Source: Paracoccaceae bacterium (GTDB taxonomy: Bacteria > Pseudomonadota > Alphaproteobacteria > Rhodobacterales > Rhodobacteraceae). Taken from it: a stretch of 64,000 nt of DNA. The notes under the pieces are model-generated. The model was given only the letters and a program-made list of their open reading frames with translations. It did no database searches and was not told where the DNA came from. The DNA lies in assembly GCA_030750975.1 (NCBI GenBank), contig JASMHC010000017.1, positions 1-64,000 on the forward strand, written 5' to 3'. Below are positions 44,549 to 53,726 of the stretch, in pieces; the first letter of the stretch is position 1, and every line of letters starts with the position of its first letter. The translations under genes and the position numbers were made by a program.

Positions 44549-45871
44549 CTATTTCGCGAGCATGTCCTTAACCGCCAGATAGGAATCTTTTGGTGTTCGT
44601 TGCAATGTGTCGAAATCCACATGCACCAATCCGAACCGTTTTTCATACCCCAGCGCCCATTCGTAATTGTCCAGCAAGGACCAAAGAAAATAGCCTGCAA
44701 CCGGTGCGCCCTCGGCAATCGCCTGCCGTACTGCGTCGAGATGCGTCTCGATATAGGCGATCCGTTCAGGGTCGGGCACGCGCCCGCCGCTGATCACATC
44801 TGCGTTAGCCATTCCGTTTTCGGTGATGAAAATCGGCAAATCGCCAGAGTATTCCCGCGCCGTGCGCATGATGAACTTGTAAAGCCCCTCCGGGTAAATC
44901 TCCCATCCCATTTGTGTCTTCGGCAAAGGCCCCTCAACCGCCTGATGATGCGGCCAGGGGCCTTGGCTGGCACGATGAACACTGCGGGTGTAATAATTCA
45001 GGCCGCACCAATCCAAAGGGGCGCCGATAATGTCGAAATCATCCTGCCAGTTTTGCGGCAAATGCGGCCCCAACCCTTCCATCAAGATCTCGGGATAGGC
45101 TTTTTTGAACACACCACCCAGAAAGAAGCGGTTGTAATAGCCGTCATACATCTCGGCCGCGTGGTGTGACGCTTCGCTGTCATCGGCCGGGTCGGACCAT
45201 TCCAGATTAAACACGCCGCCAAGGTTATCCATCCCCAATCCGCGCATGACGCCGATTGCGGTGCCATGTGCCAAAAGCACATGATGCATCGCACGTGCGG
45301 CGGCGCGGATATCGCGAAGGCCGGGTGCATGGGCCCCAACGAAATGGCTTAGAAAGCTGACGCACCAAGGTTCGTTGATCGGCGCGACCGAATGCATACG
45401 GTCGCCGATACGCCCCATGATGATTTCCGTGAAATCACCGAACCATCCTGCGATATCCCTGTTGGTCCAGCCGCCAAGATCGGACAGGGCGGACGGCAAT
45501 TCCCAATGATAAAGCGTCGCGCAGGGCTTGATGCCGCGTTCCAGCAGCGCATCGGTCAGCCGGTCATAGTAATCCAGACCCTGCTGGTTCACCGTGCCGC
45601 GCCCCTCGGGCAGGACCCGCGCCCAGCTGGTGGAAAACCGATAGCAATCGAACCCCGCAGCCTGAAGAAGATCAAAATCTTCCTCATAACGGTGATAATG
45701 ATCGCAAGCCCGCTGGCCGTGTTCAGCCCGCACAACATTTCCGGGCGTTGCGGCGAACGTATCCCAATGGGTTTCGCCTGCACCGCCAAAGCCGTGCCCT
45801 TCGATTTGATAGGCCGAGGTTGCGGCCCCGAATTGGAAGCCCTCGGGGAAATCGCTACGTTTGTGTTTCAA
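44549..45871 (-). CDS. GH1 family beta-glucosidase
   Basis: A 440-residue glycoside hydrolase family 1 enzyme. The acid/base Glu is in APINEPWCVSFLSHF and the nucleophile Glu in LPIFITENGMANAD; the N-terminal FPEGFQFGAATSAYQIEG and C-terminal SLLDNYEWALGYEKRFGLVH are standard. It hydrolyses beta-glucosides in the cytoplasm. The start is TTG at 45871 with AAGGATGA just upstream, inside the 3' end of aglR; the gene is therefore coupled to the regulator. It is the only beta-glycosidase in an otherwise alpha-glucoside regulon. Confidence 0.93.
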   Translation of the reverse strand: MKHKRSDFPEGFQFGAATSAYQIEGHGFGGAGETHWDTFAATPGNVVRAEHGQRACDHYHRYEEDFDLLQAAGFDCYRFSTSWARVLPEGRGTVNQQGLDYYDRLTDALLERGIKPCATLYHWELPSALSDLGGWTNRDIAGWFGDFTEIIMGRIGDRMHSVAPINEPWCVSFLSHFVGAHAPGLRDIRAAARAMHHVLLAHGTAIGVMRGLGMDNLGGVFNLEWSDPADDSEASHHAAEMYDGYYNRFFLGGVFKKAYPEILMEGLGPHLPQNWQDDFDIIGAPLDWCGLNYYTRSVHRASQGPWPHHQAVEGPLPKTQMGWEIYPEGLYKFIMRTAREYSGDLPIFITENGMANADVISGGRVPDPERIAYIETHLDAVRQAIAEGAPVAGYFLWSLLDNYEWALGYEKRFGLVHVDFDTLQRTPKDSYLAVKDMLAK

Positions 45872-45875
45872 TGTT

Positions 45876-46904
45876 TCATCCTTGTGGTGCCGGACCCGTA
45901 GAGCGGCCGACAACCAATTCGGCCTCAAGCAATTCGAATTTCGCGTCGTCCGTCGGATTGTTGATTTGGTCGATCAGCATTGCCGCACAATGCCGCCCTG
46001 CGTCACGGACCGAAGAACGTGTCGCGGTGAATATCGGCACGTCCTGCCCGTTTTTCAGATAGGAAAGCTCGTCATCATGGGTGATCACCGATACGTCGCG
46101 GCCCATCACCAATCCGGCCTCGTCGATGGCGCGGCGTACACCAATGGCAGAAATCAGCGATGACGCCAAAATGGCCGTTGGCGGATCGTCGAGCTGAAGC
46201 ATATCGCGGGTTTCGTGATGGCCATAAACCTCGGTCATTTCGGAACTGCGCATCAACTCGGGATCCGTTGCGATGCCGCGCTCGTGTAATGCGACAAGAT
46301 AACCGTCGCGCCGCCGCTGGGCAAAGTCCATGCTTTCTAGTCCGTTGATCAGGGCAATGCGCCTGTGGCCAAGATCCAGCAGGAATTCGGTTGCCCTTTG
46401 AAAGGACCGTTTGTTGTTCACGTCAATCCAGCTATAGGGATCGGACACGCCGGACGATCGCCCATGCACGACAAACGGCATTCCCAATTCACGCAGAATG
46501 CCGATCCGGGCATCATTCACCTGCGGGCCTTGAAGAACCAAGCCGTCCACCGACCCTTTGCGCTGCATGTTGCGGTAGGTTTGCGCCTCGTCCTCGTCAG
46601 GCACGGCAGAAAACAACATGTCGTATCCGCGCTGGCTGTAAACCTCGAGCGATCCGGCCACGAAGTCACCGAAGACCGGGTTCACCATTTCATGCTGAGT
46701 CGAGGTCGGGATCACATGACCAATCGTCATCGACTTCCCCGTTGCCAAACCCATTGCCCGCTTGTTGGGGCTATAGTTGAACTGTCGTGCAGCCTCCATC
46801 ACCCGAAGGCGTGTGGCTTCCTTCACTTCCGGATAGCCGTTCAAAGCACGACTGACCGTGGTTTGCGACAATCCAAGCTTTTCTGACAGTTCTTTCAGAT
46901 TCAT
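45876..46904 (-). CDS. aglR: LacI family regulator of the alpha-glucoside operon
   Basis: A 342-residue LacI-type repressor. The N-terminal HTH (LKELSEKLGLSQTTVSRALN with hinge YSPNKRAMGLA) and the periplasmic-binding-protein-like sensor domain (VIPTSTQHEMVNPVFGDFV to the end) are complete. It is divergent from aglE, as in Sinorhizobium where aglR controls aglEFGAK. Two AAAGCGCTTT-type palindromes in the 236-base gap are its likely operators. The gene symbol rests on context and not on a unique motif. Confidence 0.85.
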   Translation of the reverse strand: MNLKELSEKLGLSQTTVSRALNGYPEVKEATRLRVMEAARQFNYSPNKRAMGLATGKSMTIGHVIPTSTQHEMVNPVFGDFVAGSLEVYSQRGYDMLFSAVPDEDEAQTYRNMQRKGSVDGLVLQGPQVNDARIGILRELGMPFVVHGRSSGVSDPYSWIDVNNKRSFQRATEFLLDLGHRRIALINGLESMDFAQRRRDGYLVALHERGIATDPELMRSSEMTEVYGHHETRDMLQLDDPPTAILASSLISAIGVRRAIDEAGLVMGRDVSVITHDDELSYLKNGQDVPIFTATRSSVRDAGRHCAAMLIDQINNPTDDAKFELLEAELVVGRSTGPAPQG

Positions 46905-46913
46905 CGATTCGCC

Positions 46914-46923
46914 AAAGCGCTTT
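46914..46923. promoter_or_regulatory. LacI-type operator near the aglR start
   Basis: The palindrome AAAGCGCTTT lies 10 bases before the aglR start codon. It is the same core as the site at 47074 near aglE, suggesting autoregulation. Confidence 0.7.
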
Positions 46924-47033
46924 CAAATTCACAGGTTTTCCGCGGCAACTGGCCACAGGGTGCGGTACAACATGGTGAGTATCCGCATAAACAGGTCTTT
47001 TTCAAACAAATAATGGAAAAAATAATAGCCCTA

Positions 47034-47064
47034 TTGACAGATCAAGGGAATTGCGGGCTATATT
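47034..47064 (+). promoter_or_regulatory. probable aglE promoter
   Basis: TTGACA (47034-47039) and TATATT (47059-47064) are spaced 19 bases apart, slightly long. The repressor palindrome lies just downstream, overlapping the expected transcription start. Confidence 0.5.
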
Positions 47065-47073
47065 AGCGCCATC

Positions 47074-47085
47074 CAAAGCGCTTTG
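47074..47085. promoter_or_regulatory. LacI-type operator at the aglE promoter
   Basis: The 12-base palindrome CAAAGCGCTTTG lies nine bases after the -10 sequence, a position that would block transcription of the agl operon. Confidence 0.8.
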
Positions 47086-47140
47086 AATAATGCGCTTCGG
47101 GGGAGAACCTAGAGCACAATGCTCACCTGAGGAGGAAATT

Positions 47141-48499
47141 ATGAAAATCTCGCTCTACGCCGGCGCCGCAGCGCTGGCTATTACTGCTGGTATGGCCAGC
47201 GCAGACGGCAACCTGGCGTTCGGCATGGACGGCGGGCCATTCGACTGGGACGGATATAATGCGTATAAAGCAAGCGCACCTGATCTGTCCGGTCAATCAG
47301 TAACCATTTCGGGGCCTTGGCTGACACCGGAAGACGGGTACTTTGACAACATGATCGCCTATTTCGAAGAAGCGACCGGTGCCGACGTTTCCTATGTTGG
47401 CTCGGACAGCTTTGAACAGCAGATCGTGATCGACGCCGAAGCCGGCGCCGCCCCGAATATCGCAGTGTTCCCGCAGCCGGGTCTGGCAGCCGACCTTGCC
47501 TCGCGCGGCCTGCTTTCCCCATTGCCGGCAAGCATGGGCGACTGGATCACCGAAAACTATGGCGCAGGATCGTCATGGGTTGATCTGGGCACCTATGCGG
47601 ACGCCAATGGCGACGACCAGTTGTTCGGCTTCTTCTACAACGTCAACGTCAAGTCGCTTGTCTGGTATAACCCGGAAAACTTCGAAGACGCAGGTTACGA
47701 AGTTCCAACCACCATGGAAGGCCTTCGCGCCCTGACCGAGCAGATCGTGGCAGATGGCGAAACACCGTGGTGTATCGGTCTGGGTTCCGGCGCTGCGACC
47801 GGCTGGCCGGCGACCGACTGGGTTGAAGACATCATGCTGCGCACCCAGCCTGCTGATGTTTACGACGCATGGACCTCGAACGAGATGCCGTTCAACGACG
47901 CGCGCGTGGTTGCCGCTATTGAAGAGTTCGGCTGGTTCGCACGCGACGATGCGAAAGTATCGGGTGGCGCAGGCGCTGTTGCCTCGACCGACTTCCGCGA
48001 CAGCCCGCAGGGTCTCTTCAGCTCGCCTCCGCAGTGTTACATGCACCGTCAGGCGTCGTTCGTACCGGCATTCTTCCCGGAAGATGTTGAGTTCGGCGTT
48101 GATGCAGACTTCTTCTACTTCCCGAGCTACGAGTCGAAAGACCTGGGTAATCCGGTTCTCGGCGGTGGTACTCTGATGGCGATCACCAATGCGTCTGACG
48201 CAGCATCGGCATTCATGGAGTTCCTGCAGCAGCCGATTGCGCACGAGATCATGATGGCTCAGACCGGCTTCCTGACACCGCATAAAGGGGTGAATCTGGA
48301 TGCCTACCTGAACGACACGCTGCGCAAGCAGGGTCAGATCCTGATCGATGCAACCACCTTCCGCTTTGACGGTTCCGACCTGATGCCGGGCGGTGTGGGT
48401 GCAGGCACCTTCTGGACCGGAATGGTTGACTATACCGGCGGCAAGGATGCGCAGACCGTTGCGGATGAGATCCAGGCAAGCTGGGACGCGCTGAAGTAA
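47141..48499 (+). CDS. aglE: alpha-glucoside ABC transporter substrate-binding protein
   Basis: A 452-residue periplasmic solute-binding protein with a signal peptide (MKISLYAGAAALAITAGMAS then ADGN). It belongs to the extracellular binding-protein family 1 group and matches AglE from Rhizobiales by context and by its EDGYFDNMIAYFEEATGADV-type N-lobe. It captures alpha-glucosides such as trehalose, sucrose or maltose. The ATG at 47141 follows a strong GGAGG ribosome site, so the preceding in-frame frame is a leader. A perfect 14-base hairpin after the stop probably sets a high ratio of this protein to the permeases. Confidence 0.88.
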   Translation: MKISLYAGAAALAITAGMASADGNLAFGMDGGPFDWDGYNAYKASAPDLSGQSVTISGPWLTPEDGYFDNMIAYFEEATGADVSYVGSDSFEQQIVIDAEAGAAPNIAVFPQPGLAADLASRGLLSPLPASMGDWITENYGAGSSWVDLGTYADANGDDQLFGFFYNVNVKSLVWYNPENFEDAGYEVPTTMEGLRALTEQIVADGETPWCIGLGSGAATGWPATDWVEDIMLRTQPADVYDAWTSNEMPFNDARVVAAIEEFGWFARDDAKVSGGAGAVASTDFRDSPQGLFSSPPQCYMHRQASFVPAFFPEDVEFGVDADFFYFPSYESKDLGNPVLGGGTLMAITNASDAASAFMEFLQQPIAHEIMMAQTGFLTPHKGVNLDAYLNDTLRKQGQILIDATTFRFDGSDLMPGGVGAGTFWTGMVDYTGGKDAQTVADEIQASWDALK

Positions 48500-48521
48500 T
48501 CGCTTTGCGCTGACACAATAA

Positions 48522-48562
48522 AACCGGGGGCGACCTGATCAGACTTTTGGTCGCCCCCGGTT
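48522..48562 (+). other. intercistronic hairpin between aglE and aglF
   Basis: AACCGGGGGCGACC (48522-48535) and GGTCGCCCCCGGTT (48549-48562) are perfectly complementary, with a 13-base loop and no poly-T tail. Such stem-loops after binding-protein genes usually protect upstream mRNA and reduce expression of downstream genes. Confidence 0.85.
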
Positions 48563-48601
48563 CACATTTCATACCTCATTCAAATCGTCAGGGAGGGCGC
48601 G

Positions 48602-49813
48602 ATGAATCCGGCGCTGTTAGGGTTAATAACCATCGCAACAGGTGTGGTCGGCTGTGTTGGCTATTTCTACCTGTCCAACCTGATCCTCGATACGTTCATC
48701 TTTCCGGCACGCGATATCGGAGAATCCGAGGCACGAACCCGACGCACGATTATGATCGTTATTGCGATTGCCGTGTCACTGCCTCTTGCATTTCTAATAA
48801 TGCAAAACTTCCTAAGTGGTTCGGTGCTTACTTTATCCGGGTTGTTCTACTCACTTGTGTGTCTGGTAGTTATTTGGGCTGCATTTTGGTGCGCCCGAAA
48901 AATAGGTCCCACAGAACCCTCTACGTCGGGACAAAACATCAACCGGGCCAATATGATCCGGCCTTGGCTGTTCATCTTTCCGGCCTTCTTTGCACTCAGC
49001 CTCTATCTGGCCTACCCGGTGTTTGAGACCCTGCGCCTGTCGCTGACTGACCGTCTGCCGGGGAACCGGTACGAGTTCGTGGGGCTGGACAATTACATCC
49101 AGATGTTCAACGAACCGAAATTCTGGGAATCCATGCGCAACAACATGCTCTGGCTGATTGTTGTGCCTGCCGCCTCAACCGGGTTTGGCCTGCTGGTGGC
49201 GCAACTGACCGACCGTATCAAATGGGGCAACATTGCCAAGTCTCTGGTGTTCATGCCCATGGCAATCTCGTTCGTTGGCGCATCCGTGATCTGGAAGCTG
49301 GTCTATGATGCCCGCCCCGAAGGCACCGAACAAATCGGCGTGCTGAACGCGCTTTACATCTGGTTCGGCGGGGTCGAGCCGCAGACATGGCTGACCATCC
49401 CGTTCTGGAACAACTTCTTCCTGATGATCGTGTTGATCTGGATTCAGACCGGTTTTGCCATGGTGATCCTGTCAGCGGCGCTGCGCGGCATTCCCGAGGA
49501 AACTGTCGAAGCGGCCATCGTAGACGGCGCAAACCCGTTTCAGATTTTCTTCAAGATCAAGGTGCCGCAGATAAAAACCACGATCCTCGTGGTCTGGACC
49601 ACCATCACCATCGCCGTTCTCAAGGTTTTCGACATCGTGTTCGCGATGACCAACGGCCAGTGGGAAACGCAGGTTCTGGCGAATTACATGTTCGACAAAC
49701 TGTTCCGGGCCAATGATTGGGGCATGGGCTCGGCCTCGGCCATGATCATCATGCTGCTGGTCACGCCGATTCTGGTCTGGAACGTGCGCAATGCGCGCAA
49801 AGAAATGCAGTAG
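48602..49813 (+). CDS. aglF: alpha-glucoside ABC transporter permease
   Basis: A 403-residue MalF-type permease. The inner-membrane EAA loop is GIPEETVEAAIVDGANPFQI, then FFKIKVPQIK. The first 115 residues form an extra block with about three hydrophobic segments (residues about 5-25, 48-68 and 76-96) before the usual permease core that begins near RPWLFIFPAFFALSLYLAYP. It is followed 11 bases later by aglG. AglF and AglG form the transmembrane channel served by AglK. Confidence 0.88.
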   Translation: MNPALLGLITIATGVVGCVGYFYLSNLILDTFIFPARDIGESEARTRRTIMIVIAIAVSLPLAFLIMQNFLSGSVLTLSGLFYSLVCLVVIWAAFWCARKIGPTEPSTSGQNINRANMIRPWLFIFPAFFALSLYLAYPVFETLRLSLTDRLPGNRYEFVGLDNYIQMFNEPKFWESMRNNMLWLIVVPAASTGFGLLVAQLTDRIKWGNIAKSLVFMPMAISFVGASVIWKLVYDARPEGTEQIGVLNALYIWFGGVEPQTWLTIPFWNNFFLMIVLIWIQTGFAMVILSAALRGIPEETVEAAIVDGANPFQIFFKIKVPQIKTTILVVWTTITIAVLKVFDIVFAMTNGQWETQVLANYMFDKLFRANDWGMGSASAMIIMLLVTPILVWNVRNARKEMQ

Positions 49814-49824
49814 GGGACACCAAA

Positions 49825-50973
49825 ATGGACAATATCGCAGGTTCCAAATCCACCCTTACATGGGTTGTTCATATCTCGGTGGCCTTCTTGGTTATCCTCT
49901 GGCTGTTCCCGACAGTTGGTCTGTTCGTCTCATCCTTCCGGACCACGGACCAGATCGTGACCGGCGGATGGTGGAAAGCTTTGTTCCCTTCCGAGCAAAA
50001 CTACACCATCCGCGCGGCGTCACCCGAGACCCAGTTCGCGGAAGGCGGGCTTTTCGTCATCGAAGGCAAACTGTTTGATGAAGGCAGAGATGTCGAGGTT
50101 CAGGTCTGGGGCATCAGTTCGCGTGCGATTGATGCATACAAAGTGGGTGAAACCGCCGAGCTGCGCAACGGCGGCACCATCACGGTTCAGGCCGACGGCG
50201 CATATCGCATGGAAAATTCCGTGGAATTTACCGGCACCCGTGGTCAGAGGGTCTTTGTCACCGCCTTGTCACCGCCGGAATTCACGCTGGACAATTACGA
50301 CACGCTTTTGTTTTCCGGCAATGCATCGGAAAGCATGAGCACGGCCTTTATCTCGACCCTGACCGTGGTCATTCCGGCCACCATCATCCCGATCCTGATC
50401 GCAGCCTTCGCCGCCTATGCATTGGCATGGATGGATTTCCCGGGCCGAGCGCTGCTGATCGCCTTCGTGGTGGGTTTGCTGGTTGTGCCGCTGCAACTGG
50501 CGCTGATCCCGCTGCTGAAGCTGCATCTGGGGATTGGCATCGGCAAGGGCTATCTCGGGGTCTGGCTGGCGCATACGGGGTTCGGCTTGCCTTTGGCGAT
50601 CTACCTGCTGCGAAACTATATGGTCGGACTGCCCAAGGATATTATCGAAAACGCCCGCGTTGACGGGGCCACCGATTTCCAGATCTTCGTCAAACTGATC
50701 CTGCCATTGTCATTCCCGGCGCTGGCCAGCTTTGCGATCTTCCAGTTCCTCTGGACATGGAACGACCTTCTGGTGGCCAAAGTGTTTCTGATCGATGCGA
50801 CAGGCCAGACCACGGTGATGACCAACCGCATTGTTGAAATGCTGGGCACACGCGGCGGCAATTGGGAAATCCTTGCGACAGCGGCATTCGTTTCGATCGC
50901 TGTTCCGCTGGGCGTCTTCTTCGCCCTTCAGAAATATCTGGTCCGCGGCCTGCTGGCCGGGTCCGTGAAGTAG
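49825..50973 (+). CDS. aglG: alpha-glucoside ABC transporter permease, second subunit
   Basis: A 382-residue MalG-type permease. Its EAA loop is LPKDIIENARVDGATDFQI. A hydrophilic periplasmic block of about 100 residues between the first two helices (about residues 45-145, containing QFAEGGLFVIEGKLFDEGRD) is longer than in most MalG proteins and may contact the binding protein. The ATG at 49825 has a GGGGA site. It lies between aglF and aglA in a tight operon. Confidence 0.88.
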   Translation: MDNIAGSKSTLTWVVHISVAFLVILWLFPTVGLFVSSFRTTDQIVTGGWWKALFPSEQNYTIRAASPETQFAEGGLFVIEGKLFDEGRDVEVQVWGISSRAIDAYKVGETAELRNGGTITVQADGAYRMENSVEFTGTRGQRVFVTALSPPEFTLDNYDTLLFSGNASESMSTAFISTLTVVIPATIIPILIAAFAAYALAWMDFPGRALLIAFVVGLLVVPLQLALIPLLKLHLGIGIGKGYLGVWLAHTGFGLPLAIYLLRNYMVGLPKDIIENARVDGATDFQIFVKLILPLSFPALASFAIFQFLWTWNDLLVAKVFLIDATGQTTVMTNRIVEMLGTRGGNWEILATAAFVSIAVPLGVFFALQKYLVRGLLAGSVK

Positions 50974-50984
50974 GTTAACTGACT

Positions 50985-52643
50985 ATGAATGCACAAACAG
51001 CACTTCAGGCTGAAACGGGGCTTGTGCCCGATCCCGACTGGTGGCGGGGCGGGGTGATCTATCAGATCTATCCCCGCAGCTATCAAGACAGCAATGGCGA
51101 CGGCATCGGCGACTTGAAAGGCATCGCCGAGCGCCTGCCCTATGTGGCGTCTCTGGGGGTTGATGCGATCTGGATTTCACCCTTCTTCAAGTCGCCGATG
51201 AAAGATTTCGGTTATGATGTCAGCGATTATTGCGACATCGATCCGATGTTCGGCACTCTGGCGGATTTTGACGACCTGCTGGCCAAGGCACATGCGCTGG
51301 GCGTGCGGGTGGTTATCGACCTTGTGCTGTCGCACAGCTCGGATCAGCACCCGTGGTTTGCCGAAAGCCGCACCAGTCGGGACAATGCGAAATCCGACTG
51401 GTATGTCTGGTCCGATCCAAAGCCGGACGGGACACCTCCGAATAACTGGTTGTCGATATTCGGCGGCTCTGCATGGCAGTGGGACGCGCGGCGCGAACAA
51501 TACTACCTGCATAATTTCCTAAGCTCGCAGCCGGATCTGAATTTCCACTGCGCGGACGTTCAGGATGCCTTGCTGGACGTCACCCGCTTCTGGCTGGAAC
51601 GCGGCGTCGATGGGTTCCGTCTGGACACGATCAACTTTTACATCCACGACAAGCAACTGCGCGACAACCCGCCCCTTCCGCCGGAAGAGCGTAACGCCAC
51701 AATTGCGCCCAGCGTGAACCCTTATAACCACCAGCGGCATCTCTATTCCAAGAACCAGCCCGAGAACCTTGTCTTTCTGAAACGGTTCCGCGCCCTGCTG
51801 GACCAATACCAAGACCGCACCTGCGTGGGCGAGGTTGGCGATGCCCAGCGCGGGCTGGAAATTCTTGGCGAATACACGTCTGGCGGCGACAAGGCCCATA
51901 TGTGCTATGCGTTCGAGCTGCTTGAGGGGGCACCGCTGACTGCCGCCCGTGTCCGCGAAGTGTTTGACCGCGTGGCCGAAGCCGCGCCCGATGGCTGGGC
52001 CTGCTGGGCCTATTCCAACCACGACGTCCAGCGCCATGTCAGCCGCTGGAATTTGGACGACACCGCAACCCGTACCCTGGCCAATCTGATCATCTGCCTG
52101 CGCGGTTCGGTCTGTTTTTATCAGGGGGAAGAGCTTGGCCTGCCCGAGGCCGATGTGCCCTTCGAGGCACTGCAAGACCCTTATGGCATCGAATTCTGGC
52201 CCGAGTTCAAAGGCCGCGATGGCTGCCGCACACCTATGGTTTGGGACTCTCAGGCCGAAAACTCGGGCTTTGGCGAAGGCGCCACCTGGCTTCCGGTCAG
52301 CCGCGATCACGCGCAACTGGCCGTGGATAAGCAACTGTCCGATCCCGCGTCGATGCTGAACCATTACCGCGCGGTGATCGCCCTGCGGCGCGCCCATCCA
52401 GTATTGGCCAAGGGCAGCATTTCCGCCATGACGGTCTCGGGCGATTTGTTGACCTTCCAACGCGAATTGGACGGCGAAACCGTATTTTGCGCGTTCAATA
52501 TGGGCCAGGCGGTGGTTGGGATAACCCTGCCGTCCGGCAACTGGCAGACTATCGGGGCAGCGCTTGGCGGCATCGCCCCAAACAAGGGACAAACAGAATT
52601 GGCGGGATGGCAGTGCTGCATTGCCCGCAAGCTGGAGGACTGA
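50985..52643 (+). CDS. aglA: alpha-glucosidase, GH13 family
   Basis: A 552-residue cytoplasmic alpha-amylase-family enzyme. The conserved regions are VVIDLVLSHSSDQHPWF, the nucleophile Asp in GVDGFRLDTINFYIHD, the acid Glu in TCVGEVGDAQ and SNHDVQRHVSRW. It hydrolyses imported alpha-glucosides such as sucrose, trehalose or maltose to glucose. No signal peptide is present, in line with uptake before hydrolysis. It is the fourth gene of the agl operon, 11 bases after aglG and 3 bases before aglK. Confidence 0.93.
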   Translation: MNAQTALQAETGLVPDPDWWRGGVIYQIYPRSYQDSNGDGIGDLKGIAERLPYVASLGVDAIWISPFFKSPMKDFGYDVSDYCDIDPMFGTLADFDDLLAKAHALGVRVVIDLVLSHSSDQHPWFAESRTSRDNAKSDWYVWSDPKPDGTPPNNWLSIFGGSAWQWDARREQYYLHNFLSSQPDLNFHCADVQDALLDVTRFWLERGVDGFRLDTINFYIHDKQLRDNPPLPPEERNATIAPSVNPYNHQRHLYSKNQPENLVFLKRFRALLDQYQDRTCVGEVGDAQRGLEILGEYTSGGDKAHMCYAFELLEGAPLTAARVREVFDRVAEAAPDGWACWAYSNHDVQRHVSRWNLDDTATRTLANLIICLRGSVCFYQGEELGLPEADVPFEALQDPYGIEFWPEFKGRDGCRTPMVWDSQAENSGFGEGATWLPVSRDHAQLAVDKQLSDPASMLNHYRAVIALRRAHPVLAKGSISAMTVSGDLLTFQRELDGETVFCAFNMGQAVVGITLPSGNWQTIGAALGGIAPNKGQTELAGWQCCIARKLED

Positions 52644-52646
52644 TCA

Positions 52647-53726
52647 ATGGCTGATCTGAAGCTGACCAATGTGGACAAAACCTATGGCGGCAACGTCAAT
52701 GTCCTGAAAGACATCAACCTTGAGATCGAAACAGGTGAGCTGATCGTGTTCGTCGGCCCTTCGGGCTGCGGCAAATCCACCCTGCTGCGGATGATCGCCG
52801 GTCTGGAAAGGATCACAGGCGGCGTGCTGGAAATCGACGGGATCGAGGTGAACGACGTGCCCCCTGCCCAGCGCGGCATCGCGATGGTGTTCCAGTCCTA
52901 CGCGCTTTATCCGCACATGACCGTGCGCGAAAACATGCAATTCGCCCTGAAGATCGCCAAGAAGCCTCAGGCCGAGATTGACGCGGCTGTCGACAAGGCC
53001 GCCAAGACGCTGCAACTGGATGACTATCTTGACCGTCTGCCAAAGGCTCTGTCGGGCGGACAGCGCCAGCGTGTCGCCATCGGGCGTTCGATTGTCCGCG
53101 ACCCGAAAGTGTATTTGTTTGACGAACCGCTTTCGAACCTCGACGCAGCCTTGCGTGTCGCCACCCGGATCGAAATCGCCCGCCTGAAAGAAGCGATGCC
53201 AGACAGCACCATGATCTATGTGACCCACGATCAGGTCGAAGCGATGACACTTGCCAGCCGCATCGTGGTTCTGGCCAATAAAGGCATCGCGCAGGTCGGC
53301 ACCCCGCTTGAGCTTTACGAGACACCGGAAAACGAATTCGTCGCACAATTCATCGGCTCGCCTGCCATGAACCTGCTGCCCGGCAAAATCACCGGCACCG
53401 GTGCTCAAACCACCGTTGCGCTTGACAACGGGGGGACAGCGGTCACGTCGATCGCAACCACCGATGCGGATATGGGTAAGCAAGTGAATGTCGGGGTACG
53501 TCCGGAAGATTTCGAACCCACGGACGGCAGCTATATTTTCAAGGACACCGTGGATATCGTCGAAGCCCTTGGCGAAGTCACCTTGGCCTATTTCGAACGC
53601 GAAGGCGAAGACCATATCATCGCCAAGCTGCAAGGCATTCACCACGAATTGCGCGGCAAGGAACTGGCCCTGACCGCCGATCCGTCAAAGGTTCACATGT
53701 TCCACGACGGACAGTCGATGCGCTAA
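52647..53726 (+). CDS. aglK: alpha-glucoside ABC transporter ATPase
   Basis: A 359-residue MalK/UgpC-type ATPase. Walker [21 protein letters not shown], the signature [14 protein letters not shown] with Walker [12 protein letters not shown], and the switch His in [10 protein letters not shown] are present. A regulatory TOBE/MalK C-terminal domain occupies the last 120 residues. It energises the AglF/AglG permease on the cytoplasmic side. It closes the aglEFGAK operon. Confidence 0.92.
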   Translation: MADLKLTNVDKTYGGNVNVLKDINLEIETGELIVFVGPSGCGKSTLLRMIAGLERITGGVLEIDGIEVNDVPPAQRGIAMVFQSYALYPHMTVRENMQFALKIAKKPQAEIDAAVDKAAKTLQLDDYLDRLPKALSGGQRQRVAIGRSIVRDPKVYLFDEPLSNLDAALRVATRIEIARLKEAMPDSTMIYVTHDQVEAMTLASRIVVLANKGIAQVGTPLELYETPENEFVAQFIGSPAMNLLPGKITGTGAQTTVALDNGGTAVTSIATTDADMGKQVNVGVRPEDFEPTDGSYIFKDTVDIVEALGEVTLAYFEREGEDHIIAKLQGIHHELRGKELALTADPSKVHMFHDGQSMR

